Assembly (NCBI GenBank): GCA_020081605.1 | Contig: JAHREC010000049.1 | Coordinates: 2,418,001 to 2,482,000 of the forward strand | Direction: 5' to 3' | DNA from: Albifimbria verrucaria | Lineage: Eukaryota; Ascomycota; Sordariomycetes; Hypocreales; Stachybotryaceae | Length of the DNA: 64,000 nt | Notes under the pieces: generated by a model | Databases searched by the model: none | Told to the model about the DNA's origin: nothing | Seen by the model: the letters and a program-made list of their open reading frames with translations, nothing else | Position numbers and translations under genes: made by a program | In this document: piece by piece, positions 34,891 to 46,684 of the stretch | Layout: each line of letters begins with the position of its first letter | Position numbering within the stretch: the first letter of the stretch is position 1

Positions 34891-36453
34891 TTAGTGGTGG
34901 CGGCGGTGGCGGTGGACGTGGTTGCTGCGAGCCTTCTTCTGGAAGTAGGCATCGGCAGGGTTGGCGGGAGCAGTGGGCGCAGCCTCACCAGCGGTGACGG
35001 TAACGGTCTCGTAAACAGTGTGGACCTTGGCCTCACAGATAGAAGACGAAGCAGGGGCTGCTCAATGGGGTTGGTAGGCTTGGTAGGCTCCTCCTTGGGG
35101 GCTCCTCCTTGGGGGTCAACAACAGGAGCCTCGGTGGGAGGGGGGCAGGGGCCTCAGCGGCGCTGCTGGCAACCGGGTTCTCAATGACGGGCTGCTGAGA
35201 CGGCTCAGGCTGAGCAGGCTCTTGGGGCTTCTCAGACTCCTGAGGCTTCTCGGGTTCCTGGGGCTGCTCGGGCTGCTCAGGCAGACCGTACGACCAACCC
35301 TGAAGAACGTTGCCGCCGGGAAGGGTGTCCATGACACCGTCAACCTGCTCGTCGACCTCAGAGGGGATGGTGCACTCGCCCTCGTTCAGGCCGTGGAAGA
35401 GACCAGGGCACTTGTCCATACCGGAGGTACCGGCATCGCAGGTGTCAATGATGTGCTGGAGCAGGTCCTCCTCCCAACCAGCGAAGAAATCAGCGTGGGA
35501 GCTGTAGCCAGTAGAATCGCCGTTGGACAGGACAAAGGGCTGCTGACCGTTGCCGGGGTCCAGCGGTCCTTGAAGGCGGGGTGTCCCAGTAGACCTCAAT
35601 GAACAGGTGAGGAACGTGGATGTGACCCTCGGGACAGTCCTTGTTGCCATCACCAGTGTTCTTGGGCCAGACCATGTTCTCGTGGATCTTGTCGAGGCCG
35701 GCCTGGGGTTGTAGCAAGAGGGGAAGTGGATGTCAGCACGGAGAGGAGAGTACAGGCCATCGCAGTTCTGGCTAGGAAACCAACACCCTCGCCCTTGTTG
35801 ATTGGGTCACCCATACCGGCAACGCTGCCGTCAGAGTCGGCGGGCCACGAAGGAGGGTTGTAGTTTCCGTCGAGACGGGGCAGGTCCACTTGATGGGCTG
35901 GATATCACCATCCTCAGGGTTGAGGACGGTCTTGCTGGTGGAGGGAGGAGTGCGGACGTCGGGGTCACCGCTGATCATCTTGAGACCGGCGGGGAAAGCC
36001 TTCAGGTCATCGTTGGTCTGCTCGAAGCTGTTGAAAGTCTGATTAGCAAGGCCGCTACTGATAAGGGAGCCAAGGACGCAGTCCCTGGGAATTTGCTGCG
36101 ACTTACAAGTAGTAGGCGTTAACATAGTTGATGTTCACAGACTCGATGGAACCGTTGTTGGGGTCCTTGAAGTACACAGAGGGGAACCAGTAGTTGGAGT
36201 TATCGCCCTTAACGAGGGCGTTGCTGCACTCTGACTTTTGGAGATCTTCGGCGGTGGCGCTCATGCTGAATCCGCTACCACCCATGATGTTGTGAACGTG
36301 CTTGCTGGGCTTTCCGGGGCTGACGTTGGGATCCATGCGGCCCTTGGTGAGCTGCTTGCCAGTGAAGCGGAGGACGGCGAAGGTGCCCTTGGGGTGGGCG
36401 GCCATGGCACCGGCGGCAAAGGCCGCAACGGCGGTGACAGTGGTGAACTTCAT
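34891..36453 (-). CDS. Secreted DUF1996-domain protein (many frame breaks)
   Basis: Secreted fungal protein with a DUF1996 domain, function unknown, about 500 residues. Residues 1-19 (MKFTTVTAVAAFAAGAMA) are a signal peptide. The domain shows DPNVSPGKPSKHVHNIMGG, SNYWFPSVYF, GHIHVPHLFIEVYWDTP and YSSHADFFAGWEEDLL, the usual histidine-containing blocks. The tail is low-complexity: a Pro/Glu/Gln repeat of the type PEQPQEPEKPQES, then HTVYETVTVTAG (a pattern common in fungal wall proteins) and a His/Arg-rich end NHVHRHRRHH. A 68-nt intron lies at 36039-36106 (GTAAGT/ATCAG). Eight frame steps are needed (about 36036, 35878, 35774, 35711, 35578, 35561, 35140, 35055), the highest density in the window. 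All are minus one base, and the total becomes divisible by three. Stop TAA at 34891-34893. The other five frames are not coding here. Confidence 0.82.
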
Positions 36454-36780
36454 GTTGAGTGTTGTAAAAATGTGTTGTCAAAAGGTTGATGTTCTTTGCT
36501 TATGTTCGGAGTTGTAATTTGTAGTCGGACGGTGATACCAGAGCACCTGAAAATGAACGACTGTGAATCACAGCGAGTCGATGAGAACACCAGGTTGAAA
36601 GGAAGGAAACAAACAGGATGAAGGAGAGGCCTGTTTGGGTTTGAAGACAAGGAGTGGACGTGCTCAGCAGCTTTCCGAGTGCGGGTTGAAAGGAGTGTGA
36701 AGGGAACAGGAAAAGAACGGTAAAGATCAAAGAGAGAGATATAAGAGAGGTGGAGGCGATGGGGTCGTATATACCGGTCC
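36454..36780 (-). promoter_or_regulatory. Promoter and leader of the DUF1996 gene
   Basis: On the minus strand there are TATA-like words GTATATAC (36767-36774) and CTCTTATATC (about 36739-36748), then a CT-rich leader reaching the ATG at 36453. The arrangement fits a fungal TATA-containing promoter of a secreted-protein gene, but no transcript start can be shown. Confidence 0.35.
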
Positions 36781-38860
36781 ATCGTAGTCTGTTAGCCAAG
36801 GCACACAAAGCACACACAGCTGGTGATGGTGGTTGACAGGCCCCACCATGCCAGAGAAACCCTTGACCGGGGGCCAAGAGGCGGCCGGCCCCTGGCGCTA
36901 GAACAAGTACTGTACCTACAGGGCCAGCCCACCCCTAGCCTGGTTTGGGAGAAAAGTCGAAGAGGGGAAAGAGATTGCAGTACATAGTAGAGCAGGTGGA
37001 TGAAGTTGGTGTGCATGGCCCACGGGTCTAAGCCCAAGTACCCGAGACGGCCTGTTTCTTACTGTGATGTGAGGCGAGGTGATTTGATGGACGCTCCCGC
37101 GTGGCTTTTGCTACGGCAAGGTACCGTAACACTAACATTGGTTAGCGGAATGACTTGGACAACCGACGTGTAGTATCCGCGGTAAGGGGGCGGCTGGGGC
37201 TCTTCGGGCAGGCAGGCTGGCCTGCTTTGCTTGCTTGCTTATTTTCTTCTCGAGAATATGTACTATACTTTCTTGGCTTCGTCGGGTCCGGTCAAGTTGA
37301 GGTTGGGGGCACAGCATGTGAAGTGATGGTGTTGTGCCGCTTTCTGTCCAGGGGCTGGACCATGATGATGTTAACGGCTCTCCCCTGGCCGGATCCAATC
37401 TACCCGTCCAATGTATCCATCCTCCAAGTACTGAATGGATGCAGGCACGCAAGGGCCCCAAGCATCTTGGAAGCTTAATCAAAGGGTGCCTGCGAGCCTG
37501 AGCATGGGACAGATTCTCCGCATTCTCTTACAAATGATTTTCACTTGACGGCAGGTAACTAGTCACTGTATCTTGCCTGCATCGGGATCTCGCCTCCAGC
37601 GGGTCGCTCGAGACTCTCGTGGGGCCTCGTCCTTGCTGGTGCCATTTTTCGGGACGTCCTCCTCAGTGTACATCGGGTAGGGGGCAGCGCCCGTCTAGAC
37701 ACGTCGACCAGCCGCCCTGCTATGACAAGGAGCGGCAAGCAAAACTCGCAAACACGCTGCGCGGGTTATGTCCAGATGCAAGGCGGGAAGCCGGCTCCTT
37801 GTACGCGCCCAGATAGTGTCGGGATTCGTCCAACCAGCGTATATGATGTGGACAGTGGGAAAACTGATATGCTACCCAAAAGTAGGTAGGTACCTTTCAT
37901 GCAGGTCCAGCAACCTTGCGTGGGAAACAGGGGCGAGGTGCCCTGTTTCGAAAACAAGGATCAATCGGGATTATTCAGATGAACAGGGTCGGCCCTGAGC
38001 GCCGATCCTTTCATTCTCGAATGAATCTTATTGTGATGCAGGACTACAATCATCAGGTAAGGGTGCGGACGCTTCCAAGAGGAAGAGGCATCGTGCCAAG
38101 CGTTCGGTGCTGTGTTTTAGAATTCAAGAATAGATCGGAGACTGCCAGCGTGATGTCCTGGGCGACGTGGTGAATCCGGGACAAAGATAGCGTTGCACAC
38201 AGCAGTGCTGCGCTGTTTTGACATCGTGGCACGAGATAACCTGGCACCAGAGATCTTGGTGGATACTGAAGGTGGATGCGGGAACAGGACGCCACGCCAC
38301 GCGGCAGCAAATGATTCCCAGTTGTCTTTGTCGATGCCGACCTAACCATGCGTACGGGACCTTGCTCCGTGGGTTGTCGGATGGGAGGTCGATAGTCGTG
38401 CGAGATGGGTCCGCAGAACCGCCACTGGGCGCGTGAGGGCCGTCGCCGTCATCGACGTGCAACCAACCAGCAAGGGAGTGGGCACAAAACCAACGACCAG
38501 CTGCAACGAGTTCCCGATCCTTTCAATAATCAGACTACCGGAAACACCGGCGTCCAGGCTTCTGGATGAGGCAGGCGAATGACGAGAGAGGAACGAAGAG
38601 CAGGCCGGCGCAGGTCAAACCACGGCCGTGCACCCTCCCAAGTTAAAATGAGACGACGTCGTCAGGGCGTCAAGCGAGGTCACTAAGCAGCGTCCAAGCA
38701 CAGTTGCAATTTTGCGTCGTGCTGGGACCAGGGCTGAAGGGCCGGCGAAAAGGGAAATAAACAGAGGAGAAGAGGAAAACGTTGTTTGCTCATCCCTGAA
38801 CCAGGCTTTCCGAAAAGCACATGCTGAAACGCGCTAGCGAACCGCCCTGCAGGTACAGGC

Positions 38861-38935
38861 GGCGTACTGGTACCGGTACCTGCACCTACACCTGTACCTG
38901 CACCAGCACCAGCACCAGCACCAGCACCACCTGCA
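38861..38935. repeat. GTAC palindrome plus (CACCAG)n tandem repeat
   Basis: The 12-bp palindrome GGTACCGGTACC (38869-38880) runs into CCTGCACCTACACCTGTACC and then about five CACCAG units (to about 38928). Confidence 0.8.
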
Positions 38936-41274
38936 GCACTTGGACCAGCCCAGCCCAGCCCAGCCCGCTTCCTTCTTGCTTTCTCACTGCAGGACGAAAA
39001 TGGACGAAAATGGACGGCAAAGGATGAGAAAAGAACGGCGCCGTCCATGCTGATTGGCCACTGAGCGAAGACTGCAGCCCGGTTTCTATTTCTTGACGAT
39101 ACGGATTGCAGCTTGGCGATATGGCGAGCAAGCAAGAGAGCCCGACACCCACGTGTGCGACACCCGTGCGTGATGCTGCTCAGATACCTGCCTGGGTAGG
39201 TAGGTAGTTGGAGTGGTGCCTTGATTTGGAAAAGAAACAATTTATTTAGGTTTGCTTTGATGCAATGCTATAGCTTGCAGTCGAGCTCTATTGAACTACA
39301 GCAACTTACTAGCAGGCTCCCTTAGTCCTGGGCATCCATGCGCCAACTGCTCGGAGCCGTAACGTAAAATGACATAATGAAACTAACGTATGCACAGTGT
39401 CGGTGCCAGTACTTTGTACTACCTCTGTTCAAGTGAACTACCGGTGCAGATGATATACAGTACACCTACAGCACTGTACTCCAGAATTGCCACCAACCCA
39501 GATTGTTGGCAGCTTGCAACTCTTCTGCTTGCTTACTTGCTTTGCCGCCTCCGAGCATCCGATTACCAGTATAGACCCCTTGATTAGCGCCAGCTCCTTT
39601 AGCGCCCTGCGAGTTTCAATAAAGCCCAGCTGAGGTGCCAACAGCAGGAGCAGGTTACACTGCAATGTTCGAACCCACAAATCATGTCGGGACAACATAG
39701 AACAGCCATCGGGTCCGTACGAGAAAAACAAAGACGTCCTCGAGCCTCGGGTATCACGAGAACGAATTCTCCGGTGACCCCCACTGAAGAGGCTCGTCAT
39801 GTGTTGCCTTGGTTGTGCTGCGGCCCCTGGCCAAGATGCAAGGTACCCGCAGTTTGACAGGCATCTCGTCTGATGGGCTCGGGGAGCTGCTCCTACCGCT
39901 TGCACCAGGGGCCAAATTATGTCCAATGTTCTATTATTGGAACCACAATCGTCTGGCCCTTGCTTCTCTCCAAGCTCAACACCAACCTCATTGCCATACA
40001 GGACTGCACACATACAGGCACTTTGTTTCCAATTAATCAGTCTTAATCATCCCCAATCAACTTGGCGTGCAACCTTCCTCGCTCAGAAACGTCACTTCGC
40101 CAACGCCCGTTGCATCTCTCCTTCTGAAGTGGGTGGTAGGTAGGCAACGTGCTTCCGTTTCCGAACCCATCGTCCAGCCCAGGCCTCGTCAAAACGCCTC
40201 ATGTCTCTAACCTCATCCTACAGTAAAGTATGAATAAATTCTTCTTCAAATTCAAATATCAATCCTCCCACTAGAAGACGCTCGCGGGACCCCTACATCA
40301 CGGTGACGTATCCAACCACCATCAAACGTTTGATCATGTCTTTCCCTTCCTCCATTGACCCCATCAGCATGCGAGTCTTATGATAACGTGAAAATCACCG
40401 CAACAAAAAGTGGTTTTTCTGCTCTCGCCCACATTCGGAGGCCCATACCCATACCTCGACATGCTTCATTTTCGCCCCTTGTTATACAAAAGCCGTCACA
40501 ATGACGGCCATGTACTGTAACACAGGCTTGAATCCCTCTGCGACCATCCGTCAGCACCCTGAATTTTCCGACGTCAAATTCCTTGTAAAAATTGCGGTTT
40601 CTTAGTGACACAAAATTTGCTGTCCCAAGCAGATCAGCAGCCAGCGTCTATTATAGGCACGGGTTGGGTGTGCAACGCTGGAGAGCGGGATGCAGGCTGT
40701 TTCACATGCTTTGAAGTTGACTCCTCTCACTTTCGATGGCCACCTTGCTTCAGTTTGCATGACGCGTATGAGACTTTGGGGGTAGCCTTTACGATCTAAT
40801 GGCAGTGGTACGCGACCAACTTGTCATGGTTTGAGAGGGCAACGAAATGAGAGACTCCTATCATCACGCCGCTACACCTCCCACATACGTGTAGTGCAGT
40901 GGAAGTTTAAACTGACATTCCCAACCCCCGCCAGTGCTTTATCATTCTAAACACTCCCAGAGAGTCGTCGTACGATCATTATGTTATGATGTCGTGGTTT
41001 ACATGAAGCTTGTTGTTTCCGGGTGTGTGAAATACCGGTTCACCAAGCAATAGTTACTGGCGTTACTGTGATAGCGTTAGCACAAACTTCATATCACAAT
41101 GATTCTAGTGGGTCATTGATTGGAAGCCAGTCTAGCTTTGGGGAGTTAAAGCCATGTGAATAGGTATTGTTCATACTGCTGTGTAACAATGCAATGCTCA
41201 ACCATGGCATCCTCTACAAACCGTTATTCCAAGATCTCTTCAGACCATAACCAGGTTCCCTTCAGATATATATA

Positions 41275-41290
41275 TATATATACACATATA
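41275..41290. repeat. (TA)n microsatellite
   Basis: Short run of TA dinucleotides within the gene desert. Confidence 0.8.
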
Positions 41291-44200
41291 ACACATGGAT
41301 GATCAAAGAGCCTAGTAGGGAAACCGAGGTAAGGATCTATCACGGAGAAGTGGTAGAGATGTCTCCGACTCGATATCGCATCGAACTGAGCGAACATCAG
41401 AGACAAGCCCAAAGTGAACCATATGTACGTACTAACATATATCCATAATCGGTGTTTATTTGCAGTAAGCAAATGCGTTTAATTCTATCCAGTTGAGAAC
41501 ACTCAGTCGTAAGATGAGGCCATCCTGACATGACATCCAAATAGCCAGTGCAGTTGTTTCGTTTCTCAATACGGCATTGGTTAAAAGCAATCGCCTTAAG
41601 CATGTTACTATTTGCCTGCGTTTACGTTCCTGACGGTGTCCTGCTCTTCTTCTACGAGATGAACTACGCGAGACTGCGCTTTACGTTACTGATTAACGAA
41701 TCTTGGCCAGCATCTTTGCTCTAGAGTTCTCTTGAACCACGAACGAATGCAAATATGGGTTCCTCGCAATATGACCTAATTTACAACGAGGATACATCCT
41801 TTGGTATTATCAGCCAATGTTTGATGCCAGCCAACTAAGTGAGTGCAGATAATCTCAGGTGCACTGGAATAAGCTCTATGAGCTCCCCTTCGATATAAAG
41901 ATTCATTCCTACCGACTCATAGCTCGACGCGGCCGTTAGGCACGTGGAGCATCACCGAATGCAGCTCGTGTTCGGCATTCATGTAGTGGAGAGTAAGGTT
42001 TGAGACTATGAACAGGAGGTGAGGTGTGTCCCGTTACTAGTGCATCTAACAGAATGAAGCTACGAATGTCTTGAACAGCTGTTCCGGGTATCCACCATGA
42101 GCCGAAGTGGCATTCAGGGTCGGAGATGACGGGATGCGGACCCTGGACCTGTAGCGTTGCAGAGGCTACAGTTTTATTCGCAGATTTTTGCAAACACTCA
42201 CTTCTAAATTGCTTCATATTGAACATGACAGCACTCGCCAGGAGACTTTATGTGAACAGCAGTAATTGATAGCGACTGAATCTACTTTCGTGGCTGGCTT
42301 CTACTACATCAACAATAAGGCTGTTTTCGTCGGCCGGTAGTGGAATACCCATATCTCGCAGAACGACGCCACCTCAGATCTCCCATCGCCTAGACCTGTC
42401 AAACTGAATAAATGACTGAGAAGTCGCATCATTATCTGGCTCATGGAGTCAAGTGCCGCGCCACTATGACATTGACTAAGGAGAATGCCAAAGATCCCCA
42501 TCTCTTATACTTCCACCGTCCATTAGACCAGGTCGTTCCATAGACCAGAGCGTAGCCAATATCTGTAGTTCCGCCGGACGGACTTGGCTAGTCAACTCAA
42601 AATGGCGTCCTGCCGACTTGGTGAATAGAGAGCGGTTATCGTCGACAACGGTTTAGTTGAACTTTGTAGACGGACGCTAGACTCATCACTACACATGGCC
42701 GAGCCAAGCTAACCTTCAATGATTCAAGCATCACCACAATTTTATTAAAGAAACTTTACATCGAAGCCAGGACCCAGATCCGGGTGTGCCTTTTGTGGTT
42801 GATTATTGGTCCCGCACGTCATTCGCCCAGCATAGCGGCCAGCGCTTGTTGATGGCTTCGGTAGAGGCTCCATGGCTGGGTCCTTTGTAAATCCTAACGG
42901 GTCGGGACGTATGACATTATCATACCTCACCGTGTCGAAAGAAACCGGTTACTGAACACTGACATCCGTGGCCACGGGCGAATCGCCTTTGGCCCTGGAC
43001 GGTGGCTTGGACAAGCTCCTACAAAGAACAGGCGCTGACCCTGTCTACGCCATATTTGAGGCTAGCAAGGCTGGCCTCCCTCACGCAAGACACATGACCT
43101 GAAGACCTCCGCGGCCCTTTTTTCTTTTCTTTCTCAATTCCTATCCAGCTCTCGCCGGAGGCAGTCGTAGCCAGCTTCACATCTCCGCGGAGGTGGCTAC
43201 TCTTATCTTGTTGACCTCATACTTCATGCAAGACGGGAAGCAAAACTCTACAACAAACGATCGTCGACCGCCTCGCCCTTTCCAGGAATATAGCAGCAAT
43301 CTGCGCGCGGTCGGGACCTTGAGCTGAGATCTTAATTCCAATAGCATTCCATAACCCCACTCATACATGCACACCACCCCCGTGCCACTCTTCAAGCGGG
43401 CGCCTCAAGCGGGAACCCGGCTCAGGCGATTCCCTTTTAATGACCTGTCAACTTTTCACGACGACGCACTTTGCTAGTCCATGGATGAGGCGTCCTCCCA
43501 GCCTTTAAAGTTCCCCGTCGTTGCAATGCATGATTCGGCACGCTACTGGTCCTATTGTGCAGGTCATGGGCATCTCGTGTATGCACATACGATTACCCGG
43601 CCGCACCATCAAGAGAGGCCCAGGAAGCGGTATTTTAGACATGTCTCAAAGATGCAGCCAGGGATCGGTCATGTCTGCTCATCGGTGCCCAAGTTTGCAA
43701 GACAATGGGGTATTCTTGGCCTTGGAAACGGCTTGTTCCCGGACATATCCTCCGCTCGCTAGCGACAAAGTGTGGGTTGGTGTCTCTGAGCTTGTTCCAC
43801 AAACCAGGTAAGCCACATGACGAGCCTCTCCGTCTGGAGCGGGAAACGTGTCTCTCGCAAAGTCGGGGACAAGAGCGTTAGCAGCGTGTGGAAGAGATGG
43901 ACGCGGCATCGGACTTGATCCAATTCGCTCGTCGCATCTCCCAAAGCACGCCACCCTGTAAGTGATACTGCCATGGCACATTCCGAGCCTATCATCAGAT
44001 CGCTCCTCTTCTCTTTGGTCAGGCTTGCATTGAGCCTTGGCCAGTAAACACCTCCTCGCGGAGCTCTCAAGGAGGGTGGTGTTGCCTTGATGAGAGGGGA
44101 GGGGCACTCACCAACGATTCGGCCGGGTTTCTTGGAATCCACCCACGTAGGTGCAGTAAATGAATTCACTGTTTGACAATGTTTTAAAGAAGATTGATAT

Positions 44201-45375
44201 GGATTCTTGCAGTACTATACAGTACAGTACAGCATACAGCAAGAAACCGTCAAACGTGGCCTTTGATCGAAAGTGACACAAAGGGATTACCTGCCAGTCG
44301 CTTGATATGACTCTCCCCATACGGATCGTCTCAGCCCCTGACAAGAATCACTGGTAGCGGGTCCTTCAAGCTGATCGGGTCGATGCAGCGCCGCATACCC
44401 TGGCGATCCCTGCACCGGTCCGCCCCGAATGCAGAGGGCTTGTTTCTGAATGGGCTGATGATGCCCTCGAGATCCTCACCGCCCACCAGGATCCCGCCAA
44501 CAGTATATCACTGTCACTAGACGGGTCTTGGCTTTTCCCGGTTACCCCATCGTGCATGCCTCATCCCCATAGGCTCTAAATGTCACGACTTGGGAACGGT
44601 TTTGTGACATATCAGGAATTGCTAAGTCCTGTCCTGGGTCCAGGGTGTCCTGTTCAATGATTGCCATTTCATATAAACACGTCTTCATTACTAATGAAGA
44701 CTTCTAAGTAACTTGCCCTCCCCGTCAATAGACGAGAAAAGAGAAAAGAAAAACGTTTGTAGAATTTGTCTCTGATTACAAGGGAGGAACAAGAAGGTTT
44801 CCCGCTCCCCAGGGTCCTCATCTATTCAGGCAAGCCGGTGACGCTGCACAATGCCCAGGTGTGTCAGATAAGGCAGATTAGCGAAATACGGTGTCCCCAT
44901 GGTCTGTTCACTATCCGCCTGGGGAGATGTTATTCTCAGATCTAAATATAACTGGTGTATCCAAGTCACTTGGGTTGTGGAATGCTATTCCTAGTGTTGG
45001 TGTGTCAAGGCACACATATTAAATGGATTTTGTAGAGGATGATCCCATGGCTATTCTTCTCTATAGACATTGTGCACCATTGCGCAGTCTGTATAGGTCT
45101 TTAGGTGGCTACATTTGCCCAGCTGAGCTGTTGTGGTATATGAGTTCAGGCCCCAGCCGACCACCACCGCTTGGTTGATATCATTGTCTCAGAATAACTC
45201 TATTTCCCGAATTCACTTATGGAGGGTACATGAACTCCCATTCCCTCGACGGTCCACGCTTGCGAAACGCCGATTATTTTCAAACGTTGGCTCCATGATT
45301 TGCCTATTCCAGTTAAAGCCATTTGCCGCAGGCAGTCGATCGAATTCAATCCGCGTTGTTGTGGGCTGCAACTCA

Positions 45376-46666
45376 TCATTGACGAGTTAATCGTCGCTTC
45401 CTCTTTCCTTGGGCCATTTCGGCATCGTCATCAATGTCATCAAGGTCGTCATCGGATAAATCTTGGATATCCTTCGGGCCTTTAGCCTTGTCATTCCCTT
45501 TCTTTAGTTGTAAGATGCAGCCTTGAGCCTTCAGGCTATGTGCCAACTGGGTACTTGCCACCATTCCGGGGAAATCCTTTGCGTTGTATACAGTGAACAC
45601 GTCGCTCTGGACCTCGGTCAGAATCGGAAAGTGTCGGATGATCCCAGCCCGCGTTGGGTCGATCATAATGACACTGAACTTAAGGCGAAAGGACCCAGGT
45701 GTGCGGCAAGAGAGGTCTGCAAATGTAAAGAAACACCCTTCTTTACCATGTTCGTCCTTGCCCACGAAAGGAGTGCCCACCAGCGAACCCATCAGTCGAC
45801 GTTGGTGCCGGTACTCCTCAGGCATATAAGATGCGTCTCGATTGCCGGACTCATCCCATATAGAACAACTCATTACATAGCTCTCGTAGCATCTGTATCT
45901 CCGAATCTCGTCTTCGGTCAAGGTAGGGCTTTCGATAATGAGCTCCACGATGGGTGGAGGGTCAATAACCCGTCGATCTCTCTCTCCAAACCCACACGAT
46001 CGGGCCGCTTTGGGCTGTTGGCGTAGCTTCAGCCGGAATTTGATGTCTTTCAAAGCCTCCATCCTGCTCTCGCCAATGAGGTTCGGCATGTGTGTTTGAC
46101 TAGATCGTCGTGCTGCACTTGGCACAGGAAGAGGGTTTACGGGCCGTTGACCAACTGTTGTAGAAGGTTGTAATGTATGATTTCCCACGTCCTGATATTC
46201 CAAACCTAATTCATTTCTTGGTTGTGGATGCTGTTCTGTCAATGAGGGTAGGCGACGGTGCAGCGAAACCGGTCCATGCGAGGGCTTCGTCATGCGCAAA
46301 TCCGAGTAAGTTTCGATATTGGCTGGATTATGAGCAGAGCCAGGCAGGACTCTGCCTGGTTCGAGGAAGGGCTGTGCCGGTGGGTTTGTAAAGGAGGAGC
46401 GCCCCGATACTGGGGCGGTGGTAATGGAACTGAAGCAGACGGGGGTAGCAAGGGCGCCGGGCCATATGCGCTGTGATACACAGGAATAGCCCCAACAGAC
46501 TGAAAATGATGCGGATGACTTGGTAGCCTATCGGTGCCAGGGGGCCAGGCATCATGCCCTCTGAGGTCGACAAGATCGATGGCGCACCAGTGTGGTCGAT
46601 GAATCGATTACCGAAGTGCCGGTGAGCATTGGGGTCAGAGACCCAAGCATTATATGGGCGTGCCAT
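45376..46666 (-). CDS. velC: VelC-type velvet regulator (frame breaks)
   Basis: Velvet-family DNA-binding regulator of development and secondary metabolism, acting in the nucleus, usually as homo- or heterodimer with other velvet proteins. About 430 residues. The ATG at 46666 gives MARPYNAWVSDPNAHRHFGN; an alternative ATG at 46684 adds six residues. A Pro/His-rich disordered N-terminus (about 190 residues) is followed by the velvet domain: FRLKLRQQPKAARSCGFGE, RDRRVIDPPPIVELII, HQRRLMGSLVGTPFVG, GCFFTFADLSCRTPG and VYNAKDFPGMVASTQLA. RRVIDPPPIV favours VelC over VelB (which has RRPITPPPC) and VosA. The tail has an acidic run DLSDDDLDDIDDDAE followed by basic KRKRR. Frame breaks at about 46522 and 46354-46359, each a single lost base; with them the length is divisible by three. 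No intron is needed. Confidence 0.85.
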
Positions 46667-46684
46667 CGTCGCTTCAGCGCACAT

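Larger units (their letters stand above)
36781..45375. other. Gene desert of about 8.6 kb
   Basis: I find no supported coding sequence. The longest open frames (38683-39240 minus, 39438-40013 minus) have no domains, and the first is partly made of the CACCAG repeat read in frame. The stretch is rich in GGTAC, GTACAGTAC and GGTAGGTAGG words and in short tandem repeats. Confidence 0.5.

Noticed and set aside
22914..36453. Secondary-metabolite cluster suggested by two MFS transporters
   Set aside because: No polyketide, peptide or terpene synthase, P450 or pathway regulator is present; the genes between them are housekeeping.
36500..36877. 125-residue minus-strand frame upstream of DUF1996
   Set aside because: Coincides with the TATA-like words and CT-rich leader of that gene; hydrophobic Leu/Ser content comes from the pyrimidine-rich sequence.
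38683..39240. 185-residue minus-strand open frame with Gly/Ala/Thr repeats
   Set aside because: The repeat part is the CACCAG array read in frame; the rest has no protein-like features.
39438..40013. 191-residue minus-strand open frame
   Set aside because: No domain, no signal peptide, odd composition, and in a region with other chance frames.
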